A stretch of 64,000 nt of DNA, taken from Blastococcus saxobsidens (GTDB taxonomy: Bacteria > Actinomycetota > Actinomycetes > Mycobacteriales > Geodermatophilaceae). The notes beneath the pieces were generated by a model. The model was not told the origin of the DNA and searched no databases. It saw only the letters and a program-made list of their open reading frames with translations. A program made the position numbers and the translations under genes. Shown one piece after another: positions 56,721 to 64,000 of the stretch; the first letter of the stretch is position 1; each line of letters starts with the position of its first letter. The stretch lies in assembly GCF_010682065.1 (NCBI RefSeq), contig NZ_JAAGWG010000013.1:62001-126000 (forward strand), read 5' to 3'.

Positions 56721-57961
56721 TCCGCAGCCTCCGTCGAGACGGGCACGAAGCCGATCGGCAGCTGCGGGATGCCGCCGCCACCGCCGCCGCCTCCGAAGAT
56801 GGCCTCCCAGATCTCGTCACGGTCGGGTCGCCCGTTGCCGTTGAGGTCGTCGGGGCCGTTGGCGTTGTCGGCGTCGCCGGAGAGCAGCCGGGAGCAGATG
56901 TCCTGGACATCGGTCCGCAGCGGCGCCAGCGGGTCGATCGCGATGGGCAGGTTCTCCAGCGTGATGCGGCCCAGCTGGTAGAGCGCCCCGCAGACGACCA
57001 CCTCGGGGGTCATCGATCCCAGGCCGTTGTCCCGGGTGTCCAGGGTGCCGTAGTCGGGGTTGTACGTCCGCGCCAGGTTGCTCAGCGCCGCGGGCGCCAC
57101 GTCCAGCACCTCGGCCAGCGCGGTCCGCTGCTGGACCAGTGCCAGCGTGACGTCGGCCAGCCGGTCGACGTTGGTGGTCAGCACCGACGTGTTGTCGCGC
57201 ACGAACCCGGCCACGTCGGCGAGGGCGTCGTTGAGCAGGACCACCGCCTCGGCGAGGTCCTCCCGCTCGGCCACCAGCAGCTCGCTGACCGCCGCCATGT
57301 TGTCGTTGAACTGGCCCACCTGGGCATCGATCGAGGCGAGCGCGGAGGTGAAGGTCTGCAGGTTGTCCAGCGACCCGAACAGGTCCTCCCGGTTCTCCGC
57401 GAGGGTCTCGACCGCCTGGGAGAACCCGGTGAGGGTCCGGTTCAGCTTCTCGCCGTTGCCCTCGAGGTTCGCCGCGCCCACGTCGACCAGGTCCGAGAGC
57501 GCGCCGTTGGCGTTGGCGCCGTCCGGCCCGAGTGCGGCCGAGAGCTCGTCCAGCGCGCCGTAGACGGCGTCCAGCTCCACCGGGATGGCGGTGCGGTCCA
57601 GCGGGATCTCCGCCCCGTCCTCCATCGTGGGGCCGCCGTCGTACACCGGCGAGAGCTGCACGTACCGGTCGGAGACCAGCGACGGCGCGAGGACGATGGC
57701 GTCCGCCTCGGCGGGGACGTCGTAGTCCTCGTTCAGGCTCATCTCGACGCGCACCTTGTCACCGAGCGGCACGACGTCGTCGATCGTGCCGATGGCGATG
57801 CCCAGGACCCGCACGTCCGAGCCCGGGTAGAGACCCACGGTCTCGGTGAAGTACGCCGTCACCCGGTACTGCCCCGCCGGCCGGAGGATCGTCCAGCCGA
57901 GCGCGGCGAGCAGCACCAGGGCCGCCCCGAGCGCGACCGCGCGCTGCAGCGTGCCGCTCAT
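56717..57961 (-). CDS. Mce family protein MceD
   Basis: 414 residues from the ATG at 57961. N-terminal membrane segment (AVALGAALVLLAALGW), Mce domain (GSDVRVLGIAIGTIDDV), then the helical region. Unusually, the C-terminus carries an EF-hand-like loop, D-L-N-G-N-G-R-P-D-R-D-E, followed by an eight-glycine run. Coupled by ATGA overlaps to mceC and mceE. Confidence 0.88.
   Translation of the reverse strand: MSGTLQRAVALGAALVLLAALGWTILRPAGQYRVTAYFTETVGLYPGSDVRVLGIAIGTIDDVVPLGDKVRVEMSLNEDYDVPAEADAIVLAPSLVSDRYVQLSPVYDGGPTMEDGAEIPLDRTAIPVELDAVYGALDELSAALGPDGANANGALSDLVDVGAANLEGNGEKLNRTLTGFSQAVETLAENREDLFGSLDNLQTFTSALASIDAQVGQFNDNMAAVSELLVAEREDLAEAVVLLNDALADVAGFVRDNTSVLTTNVDRLADVTLALVQQRTALAEVLDVAPAALSNLARTYNPDYGTLDTRDNGLGSMTPEVVVCGALYQLGRITLENLPIAIDPLAPLRTDVQDICSRLLSGDADNANGPDDLNGNGRPDRDEIWEAIFGGGGGGGGIPQLPIGFVPVSTEAAE
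56813..56848 (-). other. EF-hand-like calcium loop within mceD
   Basis: The 12 codons encode DLNGNGRPDRDE: D1, N3, N5, G6, D9 and E12 match the EF-hand loop rule. The residues just before (DADNANGPDD) resemble thrombospondin type 3 or dockerin-like calcium repeats. Calcium binding is inferred, not shown. Confidence 0.55.
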
Positions 57962-58986
57962 CACTGACCTCCCGGGGTGCAACCGGTGACCGGGGTGTCG
58001 ACCGCGGTGCAGATGGCCGCGCCGACGACGGTCGGCAGCAGGTCGTTGACGAAGCTGTCGAACCACCGGCCGTTGCCGAGCGTGTTGGTGAAGACCCGCA
58101 CGAACGGCGCCAGCTCGTTGACCGTCTGCGCGAGCGCCGCGCGGTTGCGGGACAGGATGTCGGTGACCCGGGACAGCTGCTGCAGCGCCGGGGTGAGCGC
58201 CTCGCGGTTGTCCGCGACCAGACCCGACAGCTGCCGGGACAGCTCCTGGGTGTTGGTCAGGATCGAGTCGATCAGCGCCCGGCGCTCCTGCACCTCGGTG
58301 AGCAGCACGTTGGAGTCCAGGATGAGCTGGGTGAACTCGCCGTTGCGGTCGGCCAGCACCTGGGTGACCTTCTTCGTCGCGCCGAGCAGCTCCCGCAGCT
58401 GCGCGTCGCGGGAGGCGATGGTGTCGGACAACCGGGCCAGCCCCTCCAGCGACGTGCGCACCTCCTCGGGGGTGTCGGCGAAGGTCTCCGCCAGCACCTC
58501 GAAGGAGCTGGCGAGCTGCGCGGTGTCGATGTCCTGCACGGTCGTGGACAGGTCGGCGAAGGCCTCGACGACGTCGTAGGGCGAGGCGGTCCGCTCCAGC
58601 GGGATGCGCTCCTCGGGGTCCAGCTCACCACTGCCGCGCGGCACCAGCGCCACGTACTTGGACCCCAGGACCGTCTCGATCTTGATGGCGGCCTCCGAGC
58701 GGTCACCCACGAAGGTGTCCTTGACCCGGAACTCGACGGTGACCGCGCCGTCCTCCAGGGACAGGCTCTCCACGCTGCCGACCTTCACCCCGGCCACCCG
58801 GACCGGGTCGTCGGCCTGCAGGCCGGCCGCCTCGGAGAACTGGGCCTGGTACACCGTCCCGCCACCGATCAGCGGCAGGGACTGCGCGTTGAACGCCAGG
58901 AAGATGAGCGCGGCGATCACCGTGAGGCTGACCGCCCCGATGACGACCGGGTTCTTGTCGCGGAAGTTCTTGGACCGGCGTGCCAT
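57961..58986 (-). CDS. Mce family protein MceC
   Basis: 341 residues from the ATG at 58986. N-terminal membrane segment (VVIGAVSLTVIAALIFLAF), Mce domain (DPVRVAGVKVGSVESLSL) and a helical C-terminal part. Lacks the long proline-rich tail of some MceC proteins. ATGA overlaps on both sides. Confidence 0.88.
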   Translation of the reverse strand: MARRSKNFRDKNPVVIGAVSLTVIAALIFLAFNAQSLPLIGGGTVYQAQFSEAAGLQADDPVRVAGVKVGSVESLSLEDGAVTVEFRVKDTFVGDRSEAAIKIETVLGSKYVALVPRGSGELDPEERIPLERTASPYDVVEAFADLSTTVQDIDTAQLASSFEVLAETFADTPEEVRTSLEGLARLSDTIASRDAQLRELLGATKKVTQVLADRNGEFTQLILDSNVLLTEVQERRALIDSILTNTQELSRQLSGLVADNREALTPALQQLSRVTDILSRNRAALAQTVNELAPFVRVFTNTLGNGRWFDSFVNDLLPTVVGAAICTAVDTPVTGCTPGGQ

Positions 58987-60071
58987 CACCCGCACCCCTC
59001 CGCCTGGCTGTCGAAGTCGAACTCCTGGGCGATCGTCGTCCCCTGCGGGTTCAGCGGCGTGGACGTCCCGGGCACCGGCAGCGTGACCGTGCCACCGGCC
59101 CGGCACAGGAAGAAGTTGAACCAGCTGCCGTTGATCGCCGTCCGGGTGGTCAGGTCGAGCTTGGTCGGCGCCAGCTGCAGGAACTCCTCGACCAGGTCAC
59201 CGGAGTCGGCGACGTTGCGGGACAGGTCCTCGACGGCCCGGATGTCGGCCGCCAGCGGGGGCCGGACGTCCTCGAGGAAACCGCTGGTGGCCACGGCCAG
59301 CTCGTCGATCGTCTGCAGGGAGTCGAAGATCGCCTCCCGGTCGCCGGCCAGGCCGGTGACGAACTGCTGCAGGCTGACGACGAGGTCCGACAGCTGCTGG
59401 TCGCGCGCGGCCACGGTGCTCATGACCGTGGTCAGGTTGTCGATGACGCTGCCGATGACCGCGTCCTTGTCGGCGAGCGAGTCGGTCAGCGAGCCGACGT
59501 GGGCCAGCAGGCTCTCCACGGTGCCGCCCTCGCCCTGGAACACCTGGATGATCTCGAAGGACACCCGGTTCACGTCCGCCGGCGACAGCGCCTGGAGCAG
59601 CGGCTGGAAGCCGCCGAACAGGGTGGTCAGGTCCAGCGCCTCGGTCGTCTGCGCCAGCGGGATGACCGCGTCCTCCTCCAGCATCTCGCCGGAGGAGCCG
59701 TCCCCCTCGGTGAGCGCGACGTAGCGCTGCCCCACGAGGTTGCGGTAGCGGATGGTGGCCTGCACGCCCGCGGGGAGCGGGACGTCGGCGGCCACCTCCA
59801 GCCCCACCTCGGCCACCGGGCGCGCGTTGCGGTCGGACTGCTCGGCCACCGCGATGGTGGTGACCTGACCGACCCGGACGCCGGCGATGCGCACCTCGTC
59901 GCCCTCGACGAGGCCGGCCACGTCGGTGAACTGGGCGCGGTAGGTGAGCTGCTCGCCGTACCCCGCGTTCGTGATCGTGGTGATCAGCACGTAGGCCGCC
60001 ATCACGGTCACGAGGGCGAAGACCACCAGCTTGACCAGCGGGCCGGCCATGCCCCGCAACTGCCCCGTCAT
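58986..60071 (-). CDS. Mce family protein MceB
   Basis: 361 residues. N-terminal membrane segment (LVKLVVFALVTVMAAYVLI), Mce domain (GDEVRIAGVRVGQVTTIAV) and a C-terminal cysteine pair (FFLCRAGG and EGCG) that may form a disulfide outside the cell. Overlaps mceA by four bases. Confidence 0.88.
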   Translation of the reverse strand: MTGQLRGMAGPLVKLVVFALVTVMAAYVLITTITNAGYGEQLTYRAQFTDVAGLVEGDEVRIAGVRVGQVTTIAVAEQSDRNARPVAEVGLEVAADVPLPAGVQATIRYRNLVGQRYVALTEGDGSSGEMLEEDAVIPLAQTTEALDLTTLFGGFQPLLQALSPADVNRVSFEIIQVFQGEGGTVESLLAHVGSLTDSLADKDAVIGSVIDNLTTVMSTVAARDQQLSDLVVSLQQFVTGLAGDREAIFDSLQTIDELAVATSGFLEDVRPPLAADIRAVEDLSRNVADSGDLVEEFLQLAPTKLDLTTRTAINGSWFNFFLCRAGGTVTLPVPGTSTPLNPQGTTIAQEFDFDSQAEGCG

Positions 60072-61429
60072 CGGATCATCACGCTCTTCCCCCGGAGGAT
60101 GGGCGCCAGGGTCGAGGCGGACAGGTCGGAGACCTCATCGGGCTCGGCTCCCCGCTGGTAGGCGACCAGCCCGCGCACGAAGTCCAGCTCGGCCAGGGAC
60201 CCGGCCAGGTTGTCGGGCAGGGAGTTGCCCCCGCTCGGCAGCCACGGCGGCCGCTCTCCCGAGTCATCCGCCCCGCCCTCGTAGCAGGCCGGCTCCGGCC
60301 GCTGCGCGCTCTCCGGGGACTCGACGCCGTCGTTGGGCGGGTAGGGGCAGTAGAACTCCCCCGCCGCCGCCTGCGCGATCTCGGCGTCGATGTCGTCCAG
60401 GCCGCGGCAGTCCGGCGCCGAGGTGTCCTGGTAGACGGGCTGGTCGCCCGGCTGGTAGCCGTTGCGCGGGGGCAGCACGATCTGGATGTTCAGGTTCAGG
60501 GCCGGGTCACCGTCGGCGCCGAAGGTCTCGCCGATCCGCGGCACGGAGCGGGCCAGGCCGTCGAGCAGGCACGGGTAGATCGGCGAGTACTCCGCGAGCA
60601 GGCCGAGCACGGGCCGCGACGTCTCCGCCAGCGAGATGATGTTCCGCTCGTTGGTCTCCAGGAAGCCGGCCGCCACGTTCGACGAGCTCGTGCCCACCGT
60701 GAACGTGCGGCGCAGCTGCTCGGCCTGGTCGACCACCGTGGTGTTGGTGACCGCCAGGTTGTCCAGCACCGCGAGCAGGTCGTCGGCCGCGCCCTCGTAG
60801 GTCTCGGCGAAGTCGGCCAGCCCCGAGATGTCGGCCTGCAGCTCCGGCAGCACGGTGTTGAGCTCGCCGATGTACTCGCCGGTCGCGGCCAGGTTGGCGC
60901 CCAGCCCGTCGCCGCGGCCGCGCAGCGCGTCGGCCACCGCGCCCAGGGTGTAGGCGAGGTCCTGGGGCTGGACCGCCTGGAGCAGCGGCAGGGTGTCGTC
61001 GATGACGCGCTGCAGCTCGATCGCGTTGCTGCTGCGGTCCTGGCCGATGACGTCGCCGTCGGCGAGACGGGCCGAGCTCGGCTGGTCCGGCATCTCGAGG
61101 GAGACGAAGCGCTCGCCGAACAGCGTCTTGGGCAGCAGCCGCGCGCTGACGTCGGCCGGGATCTGGTCGAGGTGCTCGGGGTCGATCGCCAGCTCGATGC
61201 GCGCACCGTCGGCGCTCGCCTCGACCTCGCGCACCTCCCCCACGATGACGCCGCGGATCTTGACGTCGGAGGCCTCCTGCAGCTGGTTGCCCGCGGTGTC
61301 GGCCTCCAGCGTCACGCGAGCGACGTCGGCGAACGCCTTCTGGTACGTGGCCACCGAGAGCCCGAGCAGCAGGGCCAGGACGACGAGGAACGCCAGGCCC
61401 TGGATCCGGATGCGGATCTTCTTGCTCAT
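60068..61429 (-). CDS. Mce family protein MceA
   Basis: 453 residues. N-terminal membrane segment (LAFLVVLALLLGLSVATY), Mce domain (ASDVKIRGVIVGEVREVE), then the MceA-specific C-terminal domain with conserved cysteines (YPCLLDG, PDCRGLDDI, FYCPYPPND). First of the six mce genes, seven bases after the second permease. Confidence 0.9.
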   Translation of the reverse strand: MSKKIRIRIQGLAFLVVLALLLGLSVATYQKAFADVARVTLEADTAGNQLQEASDVKIRGVIVGEVREVEASADGARIELAIDPEHLDQIPADVSARLLPKTLFGERFVSLEMPDQPSSARLADGDVIGQDRSSNAIELQRVIDDTLPLLQAVQPQDLAYTLGAVADALRGRGDGLGANLAATGEYIGELNTVLPELQADISGLADFAETYEGAADDLLAVLDNLAVTNTTVVDQAEQLRRTFTVGTSSSNVAAGFLETNERNIISLAETSRPVLGLLAEYSPIYPCLLDGLARSVPRIGETFGADGDPALNLNIQIVLPPRNGYQPGDQPVYQDTSAPDCRGLDDIDAEIAQAAAGEFYCPYPPNDGVESPESAQRPEPACYEGGADDSGERPPWLPSGGNSLPDNLAGSLAELDFVRGLVAYQRGAEPDEVSDLSASTLAPILRGKSVMIR

Positions 61430-61436
61430 CGTTCGA

Positions 61437-62306
61437 TCACCCCGCGATCCGGACTGTCGTGGTCGATCCCCAGATGGCCAGGGACAGGAACAGGTCGATG
61501 ACGTTGATCGCCACGATGGAGAAGCGCACGGCCCGGCCGACCGCCATGCCCACCCCCGAGGGCCCGCCGCTGGCCCGGTAGCCGTAGTAGCAGTGGGTCA
61601 GGATGACCACCACGGCGAAGACCAGGACCTTGAGGAAGGACCACAGCACGTCCTCCGGCGGCAGGAACAGGTTGAAGTAGTGGTCGTAGGTGCCCGTCGA
61701 CTGCCCGTAGGCCTGCGTGACGATGAGGCGGGTGGCGAAGTAGCTGGTGAGCAGGCCCAGCACGTAGAGCGGGATGACGGCGATGAAGCCGGCGACGATG
61801 CGGGTGGTCACCAGGAACGGCAGCGAGGGCACGCCCATGACCTCGAGGGCGTCGATCTCCTCGTTGATCCGCATCGCGCCGATCTGCGCGGTGAACCCGC
61901 AGCCGACCGTCGCCGAGAGCGCGACGCCCGCGACCAGCGGGGCGATCTCGCGGGTGTTGAAGTAGGCCGAGAGGAAGCCGGTGAAGGCCGCGGTGCCCAG
62001 CTGGTCGAGGGCGGCGTAGCCCTGGAGTCCGACCGCGGACCCGGTGAAGAAGGACAGCGCCGCGATCACGCCGACCGTGCCGCCGATGACCGCCAGTGCG
62101 CCGGTCCCGAACGTCACCTCGGCCAGCAGCCGGAAGGTCTCCCGCTTGTAGCGCTTGAGCGTCCGCGGGGTCCAGGCCAGGGCCCGGCCGTAGAACCCGA
62201 GCTGGTCGCCGAGGTCGTCCAGGGTGTCCAGCGGCTTCTTGCCGACGCGCTTGAGGCGGCGCAGGCCGAGCTTGACCCGGTCGGTGGGTGAGAGAAGGGC
62301 CATCAC
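61437..62306 (-). CDS. YrbE/MlaE-family ABC permease (second)
   Basis: 289 residues with about five membrane segments. FLVTTRIVAGFIAVIPLYV and EEIDALEVMGV (coupling helix to the ATPase) are typical of YrbEB proteins. The pair of permeases forms the inner membrane channel of the Mce transporter with Mkl. Confidence 0.93.
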   Translation of the reverse strand: MMALLSPTDRVKLGLRRLKRVGKKPLDTLDDLGDQLGFYGRALAWTPRTLKRYKRETFRLLAEVTFGTGALAVIGGTVGVIAALSFFTGSAVGLQGYAALDQLGTAAFTGFLSAYFNTREIAPLVAGVALSATVGCGFTAQIGAMRINEEIDALEVMGVPSLPFLVTTRIVAGFIAVIPLYVLGLLTSYFATRLIVTQAYGQSTGTYDHYFNLFLPPEDVLWSFLKVLVFAVVVILTHCYYGYRASGGPSGVGMAVGRAVRFSIVAINVIDLFLSLAIWGSTTTVRIAG

Positions 62307-63118
62307 TGCCCCTTCGGCGGGACGAGCTGGAAGTAGATCGCGGTGAGCACGAGGTTCACGGCGAACAGCAGGATGAACGTGATGACGACGGACTGGTTCA
62401 CCGCGTCACCGACGCCCTTGGGCCCACCTCCGGCGTTGAGCCCCTTGTACGACGCCACGATCCCGGCGATGAGCCCGAATATCAGCGCCTTGGTCTCCGA
62501 CGCCCAGAAGTCCTCGATCTGCGCCAGGGCGCTGAAGGAGGCCAGGTAGGCCCCCGGCGTGCCGCCCTGGAGGACGACGTTGAAGAAGTAGCCGCCCGCG
62601 GTGCCGACGACGCTGACCAGGCCGTTGAGGAGGACGGCCACCAGCATCGCGGCCAGCACCCGTGGCACCACGAGGCGCTGGATCGGGCTGATGCCCAGGA
62701 CCTCCATCGCGTCGATCTCGTCCCGGATCTTGCGGGCGCCGAGGTCGGCGCAGATCGCCGATCCGCCGGCACCGGCGATCAGCAGCGCGGTCACGATCGG
62801 GCTGGCCTCGCGGAGGACGGCGAGGACCGAGGCGGCACCGGTGAAGGACTGGGCGCCGAGCTGACGGGTGAGGGAGCCCAGCTGCAGGGCGATGATCGCG
62901 CCGAACGGGATCGCGACCAGCGCCGTCGGCAGGATGGTGACGCTCGCGACGAACCAGGTCTGCTGGATGAACTCGCGGATCTGGAAGGGGCGCTTGGGCA
63001 GGGCGCGGATGACGTCGAGCGCGAAGGCGAAGAGGTTCCCGCTGACTGCGAGCGGCCGGGTGGGCGAGAACTTCCCGTCCAGCAGGCCCGGGGCCTTCGG
63101 CTTGTCGGTCGCCGTCAT
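62303..63118 (-). CDS. YrbE/MlaE-family ABC permease (first)
   Basis: 271 residues. The coupling motif DEIDAMEVLGISPIQRLVVPR and the GQ ending are characteristic of YrbEA. Overlaps mkl (ATGA) and the second permease. Confidence 0.93.
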   Translation of the reverse strand: MTATDKPKAPGLLDGKFSPTRPLAVSGNLFAFALDVIRALPKRPFQIREFIQQTWFVASVTILPTALVAIPFGAIIALQLGSLTRQLGAQSFTGAASVLAVLREASPIVTALLIAGAGGSAICADLGARKIRDEIDAMEVLGISPIQRLVVPRVLAAMLVAVLLNGLVSVVGTAGGYFFNVVLQGGTPGAYLASFSALAQIEDFWASETKALIFGLIAGIVASYKGLNAGGGPKGVGDAVNQSVVITFILLFAVNLVLTAIYFQLVPPKGQ

Positions 63119-63999
63119 CCCTCACCGTCCTGCCGTGGCAGGACGGCGGTGGCGGTGGAGCCCATCGGGGTGGCGTCGGGCTCGGGGGCCCAGTGCCGCC
63201 CGCCGGCACCACGGGTCGGCTGGAAGGCGCCGGCGTCGCTCTGGGCGAGCAGGTGCTCGGGCAGCGACTTGCGGATGGCGGCCTGGGTCGTCTCGTCGAA
63301 CTCGTGCAGCATCCGCGCGACCCGCTCCTGCCGGCGTCGCTCGCCCCTGCGCTCGGGCAGGCCCTCGGTCGGCGTCAGCTGCGGCGGGACCGCCTCGCCA
63401 CCGGAGGCGCCCTTGGGACCCACCCCGTTGTGCGAGTCCCCGCCACGCGCCTCCAGGGCGGCTATCTCGGCCTCCACCTGGGCGACGTCCTTCTCCTCGC
63501 TCATGCCGATCGGGCCCTCGCGACGGCCGTTCAGGAACTGCCGGACGACGGGCTCCTGGGAGGTGAGCAGCTGCTCGCGCGGGCCGAACATGACCAGGTT
63601 GCGGCGGAAGAGCAGGCCGAGGTTGTCCGGCACGGTGCGGGCGGTGCCGATGTCGTGGGTGACGATGAGGAAGGTGGCGTCGATCTGCGCGTTGAGGTCG
63701 ACGATCAGCTGGTTCAGGTAGGCCACGCGGACCGGGTCCAGACCCGAGTCGGGCTCGTCGAACAGGATGATCTCGGGGTCGAGGACGAGAGCGCGGGCCA
63801 GGCCGGCGCGCTTGCGCATACCGCCGGAGATCTCGCCGGGGAGCTTCCCCTCCGCGCCCTGGAGCCCGACCATGTCCATCTTCTCGAGGACGATCGACTT
63901 GACCTCGGACTCGCTCTTCGTCGTGTGCTCGCGCAGCGGGAAGGCGATGTTGTCGAACAGGTTCATCGACCCGAAGAGCGCGCCGTCCTGGAAGAGGAC
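63115..63999 (-). CDS. mkl: Mce transporter ATPase Mkl/MceG (5' end cut by window)
   Basis: An MlaF-like ABC ATPase that energises the permeases. In view: Q-loop (VLFQDGALFGSM), signature ISGGMRKRAG, Walker B ILFDEPDSGLD and the H-loop IVTHDIG. Walker A lies outside the window. After the ATPase domain about 120 residues follow, first Glu/Ala rich, then Pro/Arg rich, a longer tail than MlaF. It is the first gene of the mce operon visible here. Confidence 0.93.
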   Translation of the reverse strand, partial: VLFQDGALFGSMNLFDNIAFPLREHTTKSESEVKSIVLEKMDMVGLQGAEGKLPGEISGGMRKRAGLARALVLDPEIILFDEPDSGLDPVRVAYLNQLIVDLNAQIDATFLIVTHDIGTARTVPDNLGLLFRRNLVMFGPREQLLTSQEPVVRQFLNGRREGPIGMSEEKDVAQVEAEIAALEARGGDSHNGVGPKGASGGEAVPPQLTPTEGLPERRGERRRQERVARMLHEFDETTQAAIRKSLPEHLLAQSDAGAFQPTRGAGGRHWAPEPDATPMGSTATAVLPRQDGEG

Positions 64000-64000
64000 C

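Overview
The window is a 64 kb piece of a very GC-rich chromosome from a free-living actinobacterium. Supporting signs are GTG/TTG starts throughout, GTGA/ATGA/TAGTG gene junctions, an F420-type luciferase-like oxidoreductase, a complete mce lipid-import operon with Mce-associated proteins, long acidic tails on several ribosomal proteins, and Zn-binding (C+) forms of S4, S14 and L36. The set of genes is most like Geodermatophilaceae (Blastococcus, Geodermatophilus, Modestobacter), but that placement is inference. No rRNA, tRNA, CRISPR array, insertion sequence or phage gene was seen. Most of the window is housekeeping DNA transcribed leftwards (minus strand).

Layout from right to left, in the direction of most transcription. 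64.0-52.6 kb: an 11-gene mce operon (mkl ATPase, two YrbE permeases, MceA-F, two Mce-associated membrane proteins), the genes overlapping or nearly touching. 52.1-44.6 kb: rpoB and rpoC behind a good SigA-like promoter, both apparently using TTG starts, with a hairpin between them. 44.4-42.6 kb: a small plus-strand island holding an Rv3520c-like F420 oxidoreductase, then a small membrane protein and a winged-helix regulator whose promoter and start codon lie inside a perfect 19-bp-arm palindrome. 42.1-37.7 kb: the str operon (rpsL, rpsG, fusA, tuf) behind a strong promoter with a leader of about 340 nt. 37.6-20.2 kb: the S10, spc, secY-adk-map and infA/alpha operons, in normal actinobacterial order and ending in rplQ, an uncharacterised 98-codon acidic gene and truA.

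19-14 kb is a molybdenum cofactor block: moeA-moaC-moaB and mobA on the plus strand, fdhD on the minus strand, plus a plus-strand NAD(P)-binding protein. It implies bis-MGD enzymes such as formate dehydrogenase elsewhere. Next to it are a beta-carbonic anhydrase and the rplM-rpsI-glmM-glmS run (ribosome assembly and UDP-GlcNAc synthesis). 9.6-1.1 kb holds acpS, a bifunctional NAD(P)HX repair enzyme, alr, an alpha/beta hydrolase, a family 4 uracil-DNA glycosylase and the tRNA t6A genes tsaE, tsaB, tsaD with rimI, tightly overlapped and interrupted by a reversed GtrA-like membrane gene. The left edge cuts a THUMP-like methyltransferase; the right edge cuts mkl.

Most of the window is conserved and well understood. 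The points most worth a second look are the promoter-spanning palindrome with its adjacent regulator, an EF-hand-like calcium loop in MceD, the placement of the mce operon beside rpoB, the coupled acidic gene after rplQ, and the series of strong hairpins between ribosomal and polymerase genes.
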